DNA of 64,000 nt, from positions 124,001-188,000 of the forward strand of contig JAGVLS010000018.1 of the NCBI GenBank assembly GCA_020054205.1. Reading direction: 5' to 3'. Of this stretch, positions 8,785 to 16,506 are shown in pieces (the stretch's first letter is position 1; every line of letters begins with the position of its first letter). The position numbers and the translations under genes were made by a program. The notes beneath the pieces were generated by a model that was given only the letters and a program-made list of their open reading frames with translations, was not told the DNA's origin and searched no databases. This stretch comes from Candidatus Obscuribacterales bacterium. Its GTDB lineage: Bacteria; Cyanobacteriota; Vampirovibrionia; Obscuribacterales; Obscuribacteraceae.

Positions 8785-10191
8785 TTAAACAGGTATTTTT
8801 GCAGTCGTAAGTGGTGAAACTAAGGGTTTGGAACGAAAGCTAGTTATATCTTTTAAACTAGCTTTTTCTAGTTTATCAAATATATTGTGTTGTATTACTG
8901 GCTCAGGGTTGCATTTGGTATCGCTGTATACAATTGCTTCATTGAATTTTGCAATTGCCAGCTCACCGTCTTCTAATTTATCTGCATAAATTTGAGCTAT
9001 GATATCTCCGCCAGTAACAGCACTGCCAATTTTGCCATAGAGTACAATGCCTACAGCTAAATTAATTGGGTCGCCTTTTTTAGCTCGTCCAGAACCCATT
9101 AATTTACAAGCTTCAGCTATAGTACGGCTGTTCAAGCTCTTTATCCACTTAGTATTTTTGCCTGGTACATGCACAGATAATTTATGTTTTGCTTGCGGCA
9201 TTAAAGAAGGATTTTCTATAACTTTTGAATTGCCACCTTGTGCTTCAATCAATTGTCTAAATTTATCCAGTGCTTTACCGGTTTTGATAATATCAGCTAA
9301 ATATTGTCTAGCTTGTGATTCGTCTTTATATTTACCAGCTATAACTAAGGTTTGGACCCCAAGCGTTAGGCATAAATCAACTAAATCATCAGGACCTCTT
9401 CCAGACAATGTTTCAATAGCCTCCATTACTTCTAAGGTATGACCAATAGCTCTTCCTAGTGGTTGATCCATATTTGTAATTACAGCAGTAACTGGACGGT
9501 TTAAAATTTTACCTACTTCAGTAAGTGTTTTTGCTAAAAGCAAAGACTTTTCCTCACTATCTAAAAATGCGCCACTGCCACTTTTAACATCAAGCACAAT
9601 TAAATTACTGCCAGCAGCAAACTTTTTGCTTAATACGGAAGCAGCAATTAAAGGAATGGATTCAACTGTTGATGTTACATCGCGCATGGCATAAATTTTG
9701 CCATCGGCTGGTGCTAAGTTTTGAGTTTGAGCACCAATGGCTGCTCCTATTTCTTTGACTTGGCGAACAAATTTGTCAGTGCTTAAATCACAGCTAAATC
9801 CAGGTATTGCTTCTAATTTATCAATTGTTCCACCAGTATGACCAAGTCCACGTCCGGATAATTTAGCCATAGGAATACCAGCAGCTGCCATCATAGGCAC
9901 AAATACAAGTGTTGTTTTATCGCCTACACCACCTGTGCTGTGTTTGTCGCCTATTATAGGACCAACAGATGATAAATCTAAAACTTCGCCAGAGATAGTC
10001 ATGGCATACGTTAAATGGGCTGTTTCTTCAATAGACATGCCTTGAAAGTACACAGCCATTAACCAAGCTGATAATTGATAATCTTCAATTTTGCCCGCAA
10101 TAAGATTTTCAATTAAAAAATCTATTTCTTCACGTGAATGTGCTTTGCCTAATTTCTTTTTTTGTATCAGGTCAATCATTCTCATTTTCAA
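8785..10191 (-). CDS. deoA: thymidine / pyrimidine-nucleoside phosphorylase
   Basis: Splits pyrimidine nucleosides with phosphate to give base and (deoxy)ribose 1-phosphate. Phosphate-site residues KHSTGGVGDK are at 83-92, and the family signature SGRGLGHTGGTIDKLE is at 112-127. At 468 residues it is about 30 longer than usual; the excess is a C-terminal extension after the last conserved block. The TTG at 10191 is the longest start, but the ATG at 10185 has GAGG 10 bases upstream and is preferable. It heads a two-gene unit with lipM. rpiB at 14.8 kb would take the pentose onward, though it is not linked in an operon. Confidence 0.9.
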   Translation of the reverse strand: MKMRMIDLIQKKKLGKAHSREEIDFLIENLIAGKIEDYQLSAWLMAVYFQGMSIEETAHLTYAMTISGEVLDLSSVGPIIGDKHSTGGVGDKTTLVFVPMMAAAGIPMAKLSGRGLGHTGGTIDKLEAIPGFSCDLSTDKFVRQVKEIGAAIGAQTQNLAPADGKIYAMRDVTSTVESIPLIAASVLSKKFAAGSNLIVLDVKSGSGAFLDSEEKSLLLAKTLTEVGKILNRPVTAVITNMDQPLGRAIGHTLEVMEAIETLSGRGPDDLVDLCLTLGVQTLVIAGKYKDESQARQYLADIIKTGKALDKFRQLIEAQGGNSKVIENPSLMPQAKHKLSVHVPGKNTKWIKSLNSRTIAEACKLMGSGRAKKGDPINLAVGIVLYGKIGSAVTGGDIIAQIYADKLEDGELAIAKFNEAIVYSDTKCNPEPVIQHNIFDKLEKASLKDITSFRSKPLVSPLTTAKIPV

Positions 10192-10444
10192 TTATCCTCA
10201 AACACAAGCCACCAAATTTTATATTGTTTGCCAAGAATATATCCAATGCTGATACCAAAATAATTCTTTGGAACTAAAAACAATCTTGATAACATGCCTG
10301 ATAACATTGCCTGTCCATTAATGTAATCCTTGCCAAAATGTCAATAGATAATGGGCTGGAAATGGCAAATTCTCTCCATTAATTTAGATGCCAATATTAA
10401 TTTGTAAGCTAGACAACCATACCCTTGACAAGAAAGGAGAAAAT

Positions 10445-10540
10445 ATGATTTATAAATATTGGGAGCGAGGCCGCGTGAAGCTTACCAACAAATCAAAGGT
10501 CTCCTCCCTTTTCTTTTGTCTAGATTTTCAGATTAGTTAG
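10445..10540 (+). CDS. possible 31-residue small protein or leader peptide
   Basis: The ATG at 10445 is preceded by AAAGGAG with 5 bases of spacing, which is better than the site of mqnA itself. The product is basic at the start (MIYKYWERGRVK) and hydrophobic later (SSLFFCLDF). The T-rich stretch after a GGGAG/CTCCC pairing falls inside the frame, so it may instead be a regulatory leader of mqnA. Only the start signal supports it. Confidence 0.3.
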   Translation: MIYKYWERGRVKLTNKSKVSSLFFCLDFQIS

Positions 10541-10547
10541 CTATTGG

Positions 10548-10566
10548 GTAGAAAGCTAATTTCTAC
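10548..10566 (+). repeat. short perfect hairpin upstream of mqnA
   Basis: GTAGAAA (10548-10554) and TTTCTAC (10560-10566) form a perfect 7-bp stem with a GCTAA loop, ending 36 bases before the mqnA ATG. No T run follows, so it is more likely an operator or mRNA leader structure than a terminator. Confidence 0.4.
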
Positions 10567-10602
10567 GATATTGTATATAGGCTCATATGAGAGTCTAATA
10601 CT

Positions 10603-11445
10603 ATGTTGGCTAGCAATTTAACCAGTATCGCTAAGCAAAGTCTGCCAATAGCTGCCAGGCTAGGCTTAATATCTTTCATCAATAGCTTGCCTGTGGTTTG
10701 GCCTATTGAAAATAAGTTAGTTAATTTGCCTCAAGCTACTTCCCTGCACTTAGCTAATCCTAATGAGCTAAATCAAAATTTTGAAAAAGGCTTATTAGAT
10801 ATTGGAGCAATGAGTGCTTTTTATTATTTACAAAGTAATGATTTAACTTTATTGCCCAATATATCTATTTCTAGCTTAGGTCCTGTGGGTAGTGTTTTAT
10901 TATTTAGTAAATTGGAGTTAAATCAATTAGCTTCTAAAAATATTTCAGTGACAACAGCTTCAGCTACATCTGTTAATTTGCTCAAAATTTTGTTTTTAGA
11001 AGAATATGGTTTTGTACCAAATATAATTAGTGAAAAAGACCCTGATATAAATAAAGAAAATATCTCTGCTGTGCTGTTAATTGGGGACGCGGCATTAGCT
11101 AAAGATGCTGAATTGTCAAAATATGTCCGTATTGATTTAAGTTCTTGGTGGGTAAACAAATTTAATTTACCGATAGTATTTGGTGTTTGGGCAGCAAAAA
11201 ATAAATTTGCTCAAAACAATCAATCTTTAGTAAATGAAATTGCTGCTAATTTAATGGAAGCTAAAACTCTAGGCTTAGGCAAATATTTTGAAGATATGAT
11301 TGCTTATGCACAAAAAACAAGTAATTTTTCAAAAGAACGTTTGAAAAATTATTATTGTGAAGAATTGAACTTTGAGTTGACTGATAAACATATGCAAGCT
11401 TTAAATTTGTATGGACAATTGGCTCACAAGCACAATTTAATATAA
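10603..11445 (+). CDS. mqnA: chorismate dehydratase (futalosine menaquinone pathway)
   Basis: MqnA removes water from chorismate to give 3-[(1-carboxyvinyl)oxy]benzoate, the first step of the futalosine route to menaquinone. The N-terminal block LGLISFINSLPVVWPIE and the later GLLDIGAMSAFYYL are typical, as is the periplasmic-binding-protein-like fold implied by SISSLGPVGSVLLFS. The length of 280 residues is normal. A GAGAG motif 9 bases before the ATG is a weak ribosome binding site. mqnE, a later enzyme of the same pathway, is at the far right end of the window. Confidence 0.88.
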   Translation: MLASNLTSIAKQSLPIAARLGLISFINSLPVVWPIENKLVNLPQATSLHLANPNELNQNFEKGLLDIGAMSAFYYLQSNDLTLLPNISISSLGPVGSVLLFSKLELNQLASKNISVTTASATSVNLLKILFLEEYGFVPNIISEKDPDINKENISAVLLIGDAALAKDAELSKYVRIDLSSWWVNKFNLPIVFGVWAAKNKFAQNNQSLVNEIAANLMEAKTLGLGKYFEDMIAYAQKTSNFSKERLKNYYCEELNFELTDKHMQALNLYGQLAHKHNLI

Positions 11446-11464
11446 TTGCCCAACATGGCTTGCC

Positions 11465-11507
11465 AGGCTTTCTTCATAAGGCTATTCTAGCCTTATGAAG
11501 AAAGCCT
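11465..11507 (+). repeat. perfect 20-bp-arm palindrome over the antitoxin start
   Basis: Bases 11465-11484 are the exact reverse complement of 11488-11507, with a 3-base centre (TTC). The right arm contains the ATG (11495-11497) and the first codons of the antitoxin gene. No T run follows. It could be an autoregulatory operator, an mRNA hairpin that hides the start, or the 3' end signal of mqnA. Confidence 0.85.
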
Positions 11508-11797
11508 CTATTACTGATGCAAAAAATAATTTTAGTGCACTTTTAAAATGGGTGCGCCAAGGTGAAACTGTCATTATCACTGATCGTGACGTGCCTGTTG
11601 CCCAATTAGCAAAACCAGTAAAATTTAGCATTTCCGATGAAGAAACGCTGCTAGCAAGACTTGAAGTTCAAGGTGTTTTATCTAAAGCAAAAAAGAAAGC
11701 TCCGCTAAAGGAAATAATACGAACTAGTCCTCCCAGACTAAAGTCAGGTGTTGATATAGTAGAAGTATTGCTTTCGGAAAGACAGGAAGGACGTTGA
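11495..11797 (+). CDS. Phd/YefM-family antitoxin
   Basis: A DNA-binding antitoxin that should neutralise the PIN-domain toxin encoded next to it and repress the operon. The N-terminus has the family pattern: SITDAKNNFSALLKWVRQGE, then TVIITDRDVPVAQL, as in Phd-type proteins with KxxFxxLL and a 'xIxxxxxPVAxL' strand. The C-terminal 40 residues are basic, as expected for the toxin-binding tail. The stop TGA overlaps the toxin ATG (TGATG). There is no Shine-Dalgarno sequence, and the ATG lies in the right arm of a long palindrome. Confidence 0.8.
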   Translation: MKKASITDAKNNFSALLKWVRQGETVIITDRDVPVAQLAKPVKFSISDEETLLARLEVQGVLSKAKKKAPLKEIIRTSPPRLKSGVDIVEVLLSERQEGR

Positions 11798-12217
11798 TGA
11801 AATATTGGGACAGTTCGGCGATAGTTCCTTTATTAGTTGAACAACGATTGACGAAAGTGATAACTGAACTATACGGCAATGATAATTCCATAATAACCTG
11901 GTGGGAAAGTGAACTTGAATGTGCATCTCTCTTGCGCGTTTAGAAAGAGAGAATAAAATAGACAAAGCATCTGTATCCAAAGCATTCTCTCGTCTAAATC
12001 TTTTAAAAGAAAGTTGGCAACAAATAAATCCTTCAGAGGATTTAAAACGCAAAGCAATCAGATTGCTTAGAACACATAATTTAGCTTTAGCAGATTCACT
12101 TCAATTAGCTTCAGCAATAGTGTTGGCGGATGCAGCGGAAAAACAATCGATTTTGTTTGTTTAGATACTAGATTGTCAGAGGCTGCACAAAAAGAAGGAT
12201 TTGCTAATCTGTTTTGA
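11797..12217 (+). pseudogene. VapC-type PIN-domain toxin, broken by two frameshifts
   Basis: Read across frames, this is a complete PIN-domain ribonuclease. Frame 1 gives MKYWDSSAIVPLLVE and later WWESELECAS, then hits TAG. Frame 3 picks up LARLERENKIDKASV at about 11930 and continues through ALADSLQLASAIVLADAA. Frame changes again near 12150-12160 to give CLDTRLSEAAQKEGF and a stop at 12215-12217. The acidic residues of the PIN site (Asp5, Glu in ECAS, Asp in ADSLQL, Asp in CLD) are all still encoded. The first break fits one lost base; the second fits one lost base or one lost GTTT unit in a short repeat. Assembly error is possible. Confidence 0.8.
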
Positions 12218-13565
12218 TTTGAGCACTATCGCGAGCAGCAATAATTGCTTTATCTATCTCTAAAAATCCAGCACCTTGTGCTTCTATACCAAAATTAGCT
12301 AATAAAGTTGCATTAGTCGTGAGCAAATGTTTTATTTCATTGAAAGATAAATTTGGATTTTGTTCTAGCATTAATGCCACAGTAGTTGCTACTTGTGGGG
12401 TAGCAAAAGATGTGCCAGATGCCCCATTTTGAGATATTAAACTACCTCTATCTGAGGGGAAATTAGCGCCTTGAGCAACAATAGTTGGATGATATTGATC
12501 ATTGCCCTTGGAAGAAAATCCAGCAATTGTATCATCCAAGCGAATACTAGGAGTATTGTGAATGTCTGCTGCTCCCACACTAATTATATGATTGCTCATA
12601 GCATACCAATTGTATTCTGAACCAGGTTTGATTTCATATTTATGATTCTTTGTTTGGGCAAAGTTACCGTCATTGCTGGCTGCTACTACAACAGTAATGC
12701 CTTTATTAGCTATGGCTTCTGTTGTTTGTTGGTAGTCGTGCAAAGCTTGATTGAATTTTGCATTATATTCTAGTGTTTGATCTACTTGATTGATTATAGC
12801 TTGCATAAGATCTGGAGTCTCAGCAGAACTTCTACTTAATCCACTGGTTATAAGTCTATCTAATGGAAGATTATGTTCTTGAAGAAATGCTTCTTTTTTT
12901 TGTCTGGCTTGTATTACGTCGTCTACCCATTTTTGTGCCTTATCCTCACCAATGAGATCACCAATTATTCCTTGTAAAGATTCTGGATTTTTTTCAAATT
13001 CTTGTAGAATGTCTTGATACAAACTAACATTACTTGCACCTTGAGATATATTAAACACTTTCAGATCTGGGTTGTTGGCGTCAAGACAATATTTTTTTAA
13101 GTCACTAGTCATTCCAGTTACTGCTGTCGTTGACCAATCAGTAATATAGTCTTTTAGCGGATTCTCTCTGTCTTTATAGTCATTTAAGTCAAAATATTTT
13201 GCTTGTGGAGAGACCATATCAACTTTAGCGCCACGGCAAAGTCCATATTGTTTATCATTAATCACTCCAGAAACTACACTGTCATGATCTTTATGAGCAT
13301 TATCAGTTGCTTGATATTGTGGTTCATATACAGCAATAGAAAATCTTGTTTTATCAGGATTAATACCAGCATTTTGCAGATTTTCACGAATTTGAGGAAT
13401 TTCAAATGTTGCTTGAGGGATAGAGGATGGGCTGAAAGCAGGGTCATCTTTCTTTATGGGTGGTTGGCAACACTCTTGTGATATTTCTGACCATATAGCT
13501 TGTTGTGCTTCTTGTTCAGTTTCTTGTCCTTCTTCTGGATTTTTGATATGAGAATCAGTTTCCAA
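12204..13565 (-). CDS. subtilisin-like serine protease (S8 family) with atypical Asp site
   Basis: Predicted peptidase of the subtilase family, 453 residues, with no signal peptide or membrane segment. Ser386 lies in GASGTSFATPQVA, His94 in HDSVVSG (equivalent to HGTHVAG), the oxyanion Asn298 in AASNDGN, and NISQG at 172-176 matches the substrate-binding strand. Where the catalytic Asp strand is expected (IAVYEPQY, 77-84) there is Glu81, so the triad may be altered. A helical insert occupies about 180-285. The first 32 residues repeat the N-terminus of the upstream gene. The start is a TTG with GGGGGA upstream, 14 bases after that gene; the two form an operon. It ends overlapping the toxin pseudogene by 14 bases. 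Confidence 0.75.
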   Translation of the reverse strand: METDSHIKNPEEGQETEQEAQQAIWSEISQECCQPPIKKDDPAFSPSSIPQATFEIPQIRENLQNAGINPDKTRFSIAVYEPQYQATDNAHKDHDSVVSGVINDKQYGLCRGAKVDMVSPQAKYFDLNDYKDRENPLKDYITDWSTTAVTGMTSDLKKYCLDANNPDLKVFNISQGASNVSLYQDILQEFEKNPESLQGIIGDLIGEDKAQKWVDDVIQARQKKEAFLQEHNLPLDRLITSGLSRSSAETPDLMQAIINQVDQTLEYNAKFNQALHDYQQTTEAIANKGITVVVAASNDGNFAQTKNHKYEIKPGSEYNWYAMSNHIISVGAADIHNTPSIRLDDTIAGFSSKGNDQYHPTIVAQGANFPSDRGSLISQNGASGTSFATPQVATTVALMLEQNPNLSFNEIKHLLTTNATLLANFGIEAQGAGFLEIDKAIIAARDSAQIKTD

Positions 13566-13579
13566 TTGAGTTCCCCCTT

Positions 13580-14734
13580 TTATTTTGAAATATCTAAGCC
13601 AGGTGGTACGTATCTACCTGGATAAAGAAATATAATATCACTGTAGTCTTTGTATTTAAGAGCTCTTGTATCGTCTGGGGTAGTATATGGTTCCCAGAGA
13701 TGACTTTCGGCAATAGCTGGGGTTTCACTTAGTCTAATTGCTATTGGATCTCTTGTCCCAGCACTGGATTGATCAATTTGACCTTGAGCATTTCTATCAC
13801 TTATTACATAACCAAGCAATTTTGCTGTACCACCAATTTCACCGGCTATAGTTGAGACACTGCCTGGATAACGTTCTTTAAGTATGCTGCCTGCTCTTTC
13901 TGGCTCACCTTCGGGTACAATACCAGTGGCATTATGTCTGGCGCCACCAAAATAAATTATTTTATTATCTGGGTCAGCATCAACAATGCTACTTATGGTT
14001 TGGGCTATATGCTTATCACGTTCTGGATTAAGTGTTTTTTGATTATTGTCGTCGGTAATGTATTTATCTTCAGTAGCCATATCTGCCGCTACTAGTGTAA
14101 GACCAGCATTTCGAGCTGCATTTAACATGGATAAAGTTTCTTCTTTTCCCCATTTGCCAGGTAATTTTTTGACATCAATTTTTCCTGTTTCCATAAATTC
14201 ATCTAAAAGAGGTTGATATTCTTGTTCTAATTCAATGGCTAAATGAGTAGCACCAGCTTCTTTTAGTTTTGGTAATGTTTCAATAAGGAGTTTACGATGA
14301 GGATTCTCTGGCAGATGACCTTCTCCATACATAGTTATTTTATGACCATGTACAACATCAACAAGTGTTTGACTAGCATCATGCTGATTTTGATTAATCT
14401 GTTCTTTAATAGTTTCTAGCGTTGTCTCAGCGCTATCTAAATTAATTACAAATTCTGGTGGTAATATACCGGCTCGCATAAATGGTTCGAGTGCCTGACG
14501 TAATTGAGGTTGACTAGCAAAGCTACCATCTTTTAATTTGATGCTTTCTGTTGGTAAACCAACATACCAAAGCTGGCTTGCTTCAGCAGTACTAACTTCA
14601 GGATTAATGGCAGGAGTATTGCTAGTACTTAAGCATTCTTGGGATATTTCTGACCATCTATCTTGTTCTGCTTCTTGTTCTGGATTTTCAGCATGAGAAT
14701 CTGTTTCCAACTGACGTTGGCTACTATCAGGCAT
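13580..14734 (-). CDS. ChaN/Tiki-superfamily-like protein with shared N-terminal segment
   Basis: The central region resembles the ChaN / TraB / Tiki fold: GEGH at 137-140, an acidic AIELE at 166-170 followed by YQPLLDEFMETGKI, an ERDKHIAQTI helix at about 238-247, and GGARHNAT at 263-270. These families include haem-binding and metal-dependent peptidase members, so the reaction is unknown here. There is no signal peptide. The first 34 residues carry QLETDSH, NPE and WSEISQEC, repeated nearly exactly at the start of the downstream protease. The two genes are 14 bases apart and probably act together. The C-terminal 60 residues have no match I recognise. Confidence 0.6.
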   Translation of the reverse strand: MPDSSQRQLETDSHAENPEQEAEQDRWSEISQECLSTSNTPAINPEVSTAEASQLWYVGLPTESIKLKDGSFASQPQLRQALEPFMRAGILPPEFVINLDSAETTLETIKEQINQNQHDASQTLVDVVHGHKITMYGEGHLPENPHRKLLIETLPKLKEAGATHLAIELEQEYQPLLDEFMETGKIDVKKLPGKWGKEETLSMLNAARNAGLTLVAADMATEDKYITDDNNQKTLNPERDKHIAQTISSIVDADPDNKIIYFGGARHNATGIVPEGEPERAGSILKERYPGSVSTIAGEIGGTAKLLGYVISDRNAQGQIDQSSAGTRDPIAIRLSETPAIAESHLWEPYTTPDDTRALKYKDYSDIIFLYPGRYVPPGLDISK

Positions 14735-14820
14735 ATATAAGCTCTCCCTTTAATTTTTATTCGGGCGAAGCTTACAAAATATACTATACGTTTAATTTAC
14801 AAATTGGAAAGCAATTATTG

Positions 14821-15279
14821 TTATTTAGAATACTTTTTTTCAATGGCAAGCACTTTATTAAGGCGGCGGAGATGTCTTTCAGCGTTGGTAAACTTTGCAT
14901 TAACAAAAGCATCTAAAACTTCTATAGCTAAACTTGGACCAATTACTCTGGCACCTAAACAAAGGACGTTTGTATTATCGTCTTCGCGCCCTTGATGAGC
15001 AGAAAATGTATCATGGCACATGGCGGCTCTTACACCAGGGACTTTATTAGCAGCAACAGATGCACCTACGCCACTACCACATAAAACAATACCTAAATCT
15101 GCTTTGCCATCGGCAATAGCCTCACCAACTGCCTGAGCAAAGTCAGGATAATCTACAGCTTCTTCGCTATTAGTACCTAAATCAATAATATTAAAGCCTT
15201 TGGATTTTAAGTGTTCGATAATTGTATGTTTTAAGGGATATCCAGCGTGGTCACAGCCAATAGCAATACGATTATTCAT
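14821..15279 (-). CDS. rpiB: ribose-5-phosphate isomerase B
   Basis: Interconverts ribose 5-phosphate and ribulose 5-phosphate in the pentose phosphate pathway. The N-terminal IAIGCDHAGYPLK with Asp10 and His11, the catalytic Cys67 in LCGSGVGASVAANK, and the CHDTFSAHQGREDDNTNVLCLG block are diagnostic. The length of 152 residues is normal. It is probably a single-gene unit: 86 bases separate it from the ChaN-like gene, and the kinase upstream is divergent. RpiB-type enzymes can also act on allose 6-phosphate. Confidence 0.95.
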   Translation of the reverse strand: MNNRIAIGCDHAGYPLKHTIIEHLKSKGFNIIDLGTNSEEAVDYPDFAQAVGEAIADGKADLGIVLCGSGVGASVAANKVPGVRAAMCHDTFSAHQGREDDNTNVLCLGARVIGPSLAIEVLDAFVNAKFTNAERHLRRLNKVLAIEKKYSK

Positions 15280-15371
15280 AAATTAAATTCTATAAAGTCA
15301 AGTAATGGGTTTAAGCCTTAATTATATATTGTTTGGCTATTGTTATACTGATAGCGTTATCAATATTGGAA

Positions 15372-16505
15372 ATGCCAATGTCTAGCTGTCCTAATTGTGG
15401 AATGCCATTACCCCATAACGGTCCTTGCCCTAATTCATTTAGTTTGGGCGTTCAAGTCAAACAAATATTGCAAGGCAGATATGAAATTATTGGGCTTATT
15501 GGTGAAGGCGGTATGGGTGAAGTTTATAAAGCCCATGATGTACGTTTGCATAATCGTATTTGTGTAGTAAAAAGATTACGTAATGATTTTTATAAAGATG
15601 AAGATAGACAAAAAGCACAAGTGTTTTTTCAGCGTGAAATAGCTGTTTTAAGCCAATTACAACATCCAAATATTGTCCATATTCTGGATTATTTTATTGA
15701 AGCTTCTGACTATTACCTTGTAATGGAGTATATAGACGGACCAGGTAATCTTTACAACATATTACAAGAACGCGGACAGCCGTTTGATGAAGAGCAAGTT
15801 TTAAATTGGGCAGTTGAAATTTGTGATGTACTTGAATATTTACATGGGCAACATCCAGCAATTATTTATCGTGATTTGAAGCCAAGCAATATCATGATTG
15901 ATACTAAAATGCGAGTAAAACTTGTTGATTTTGGTATTGCCAGGCGTTTTGAAGATAATGTTGAAAATACTCATGTGGTCTCAGGCGGATATTCTCCGCC
16001 AGAACAATATTGGGGAGCAGCTCATCCACAATCAGATATTTATTCCTTAGGAGCAACTATGTATTTCTTGCTTACAGGCAAAGATCCAGAAGCTCTTACT
16101 ACTTCTTCTGCTAAAAATATCAATCCTTTAGTATCTGATTACACAGATAGTTTGATTCAGAAGGCAACAGCTCAAGATCCTGCACAAAGATTTTTAAATG
16201 CGCAAGAAGTTAGGGAGTCTATTCTTAAAAGAGATTATATAGAAGCGCCAGAAACACCTCGTAGCCGTATTGGCGAAGTGGTAGCAGCAATTGTATTATT
16301 CATTATTTGTGCTTTGATTTATTTGGGACCTTCTTGGTTTTGGCCAAGTGAAGAAAAAGCAAAAAATTTAGAAAATAATACAAATCAAAAAGCTATTGAT
16401 GAAAATCAAATTCAAAAAATTACAAATGATACAAAATATAATCCTCAAGCTGCTGCTCAAGTAATTGATGAATCCAAAATCACAGATCCAGAAGGTATGA
16501 ATTAA
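15372..16505 (+). CDS. Ser/Thr protein kinase with N-terminal zinc ribbon and C-terminal membrane anchor
   Basis: A PknB-type kinase. The first 20 residues have a Cys-x2-Cys and a further Cys (CPNCGMPLPHNGPCPNS), a zinc-ribbon-like start. Kinase motifs follow: GEGGMGEVYKAHD, VVKRL with the ATP-site Lys, YRDLKPSN (Tyr for the usual His of HRD), DFGIARRF, and SPPEQYW. A hydrophobic span (EVVAAIVLFIICALIYLGPSWF) near the C-terminus anchors it, with a short polar tail outside. A longer frame begins with TTG at 15333 but runs through a TATACT promoter-like site, so ATG 15372 or 15378 is preferred. A second, soluble kinase of similar type is at 32.7 kb. Confidence 0.9.
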   Translation: MPMSSCPNCGMPLPHNGPCPNSFSLGVQVKQILQGRYEIIGLIGEGGMGEVYKAHDVRLHNRICVVKRLRNDFYKDEDRQKAQVFFQREIAVLSQLQHPNIVHILDYFIEASDYYLVMEYIDGPGNLYNILQERGQPFDEEQVLNWAVEICDVLEYLHGQHPAIIYRDLKPSNIMIDTKMRVKLVDFGIARRFEDNVENTHVVSGGYSPPEQYWGAAHPQSDIYSLGATMYFLLTGKDPEALTTSSAKNINPLVSDYTDSLIQKATAQDPAQRFLNAQEVRESILKRDYIEAPETPRSRIGEVVAAIVLFIICALIYLGPSWFWPSEEKAKNLENNTNQKAIDENQIQKITNDTKYNPQAAAQVIDESKITDPEGMN

Positions 16506-16506
16506 A

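Larger units (their letters stand above)
10192..10602 (+). other. 411-bp divergent intergenic region (deoA / mqnA)
   Basis: Both flanking genes read outward, so both promoters should lie here. It contains a 31-codon frame with a strong ribosome binding site (10445-10540) and a perfect 7-bp hairpin at 10548-10566. A GGGAG at 10460-10464 can pair with CTCCC just before a T-rich run (10509-10516), giving a terminator-like fold over the small frame. I see no known riboswitch. Confidence 0.5.

Noticed and set aside
10425..10456. TTGACA with a -10 before mqnA
   Set aside because: The best -10 candidates are 13 or 20 bases away, so the hexamer is probably chance.
11919..12164. A separate 81-residue plus-strand gene
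   Set aside because: It is the middle part of the PIN toxin in a shifted frame, continuous in homology with the codons before and after it.
15333..15371. TTG start for the zinc-ribbon kinase
   Set aside because: The extra residues are read through a TATACT promoter-like site and lack a ribosome site; the zinc-ribbon start at ATG 15372/15378 is better.
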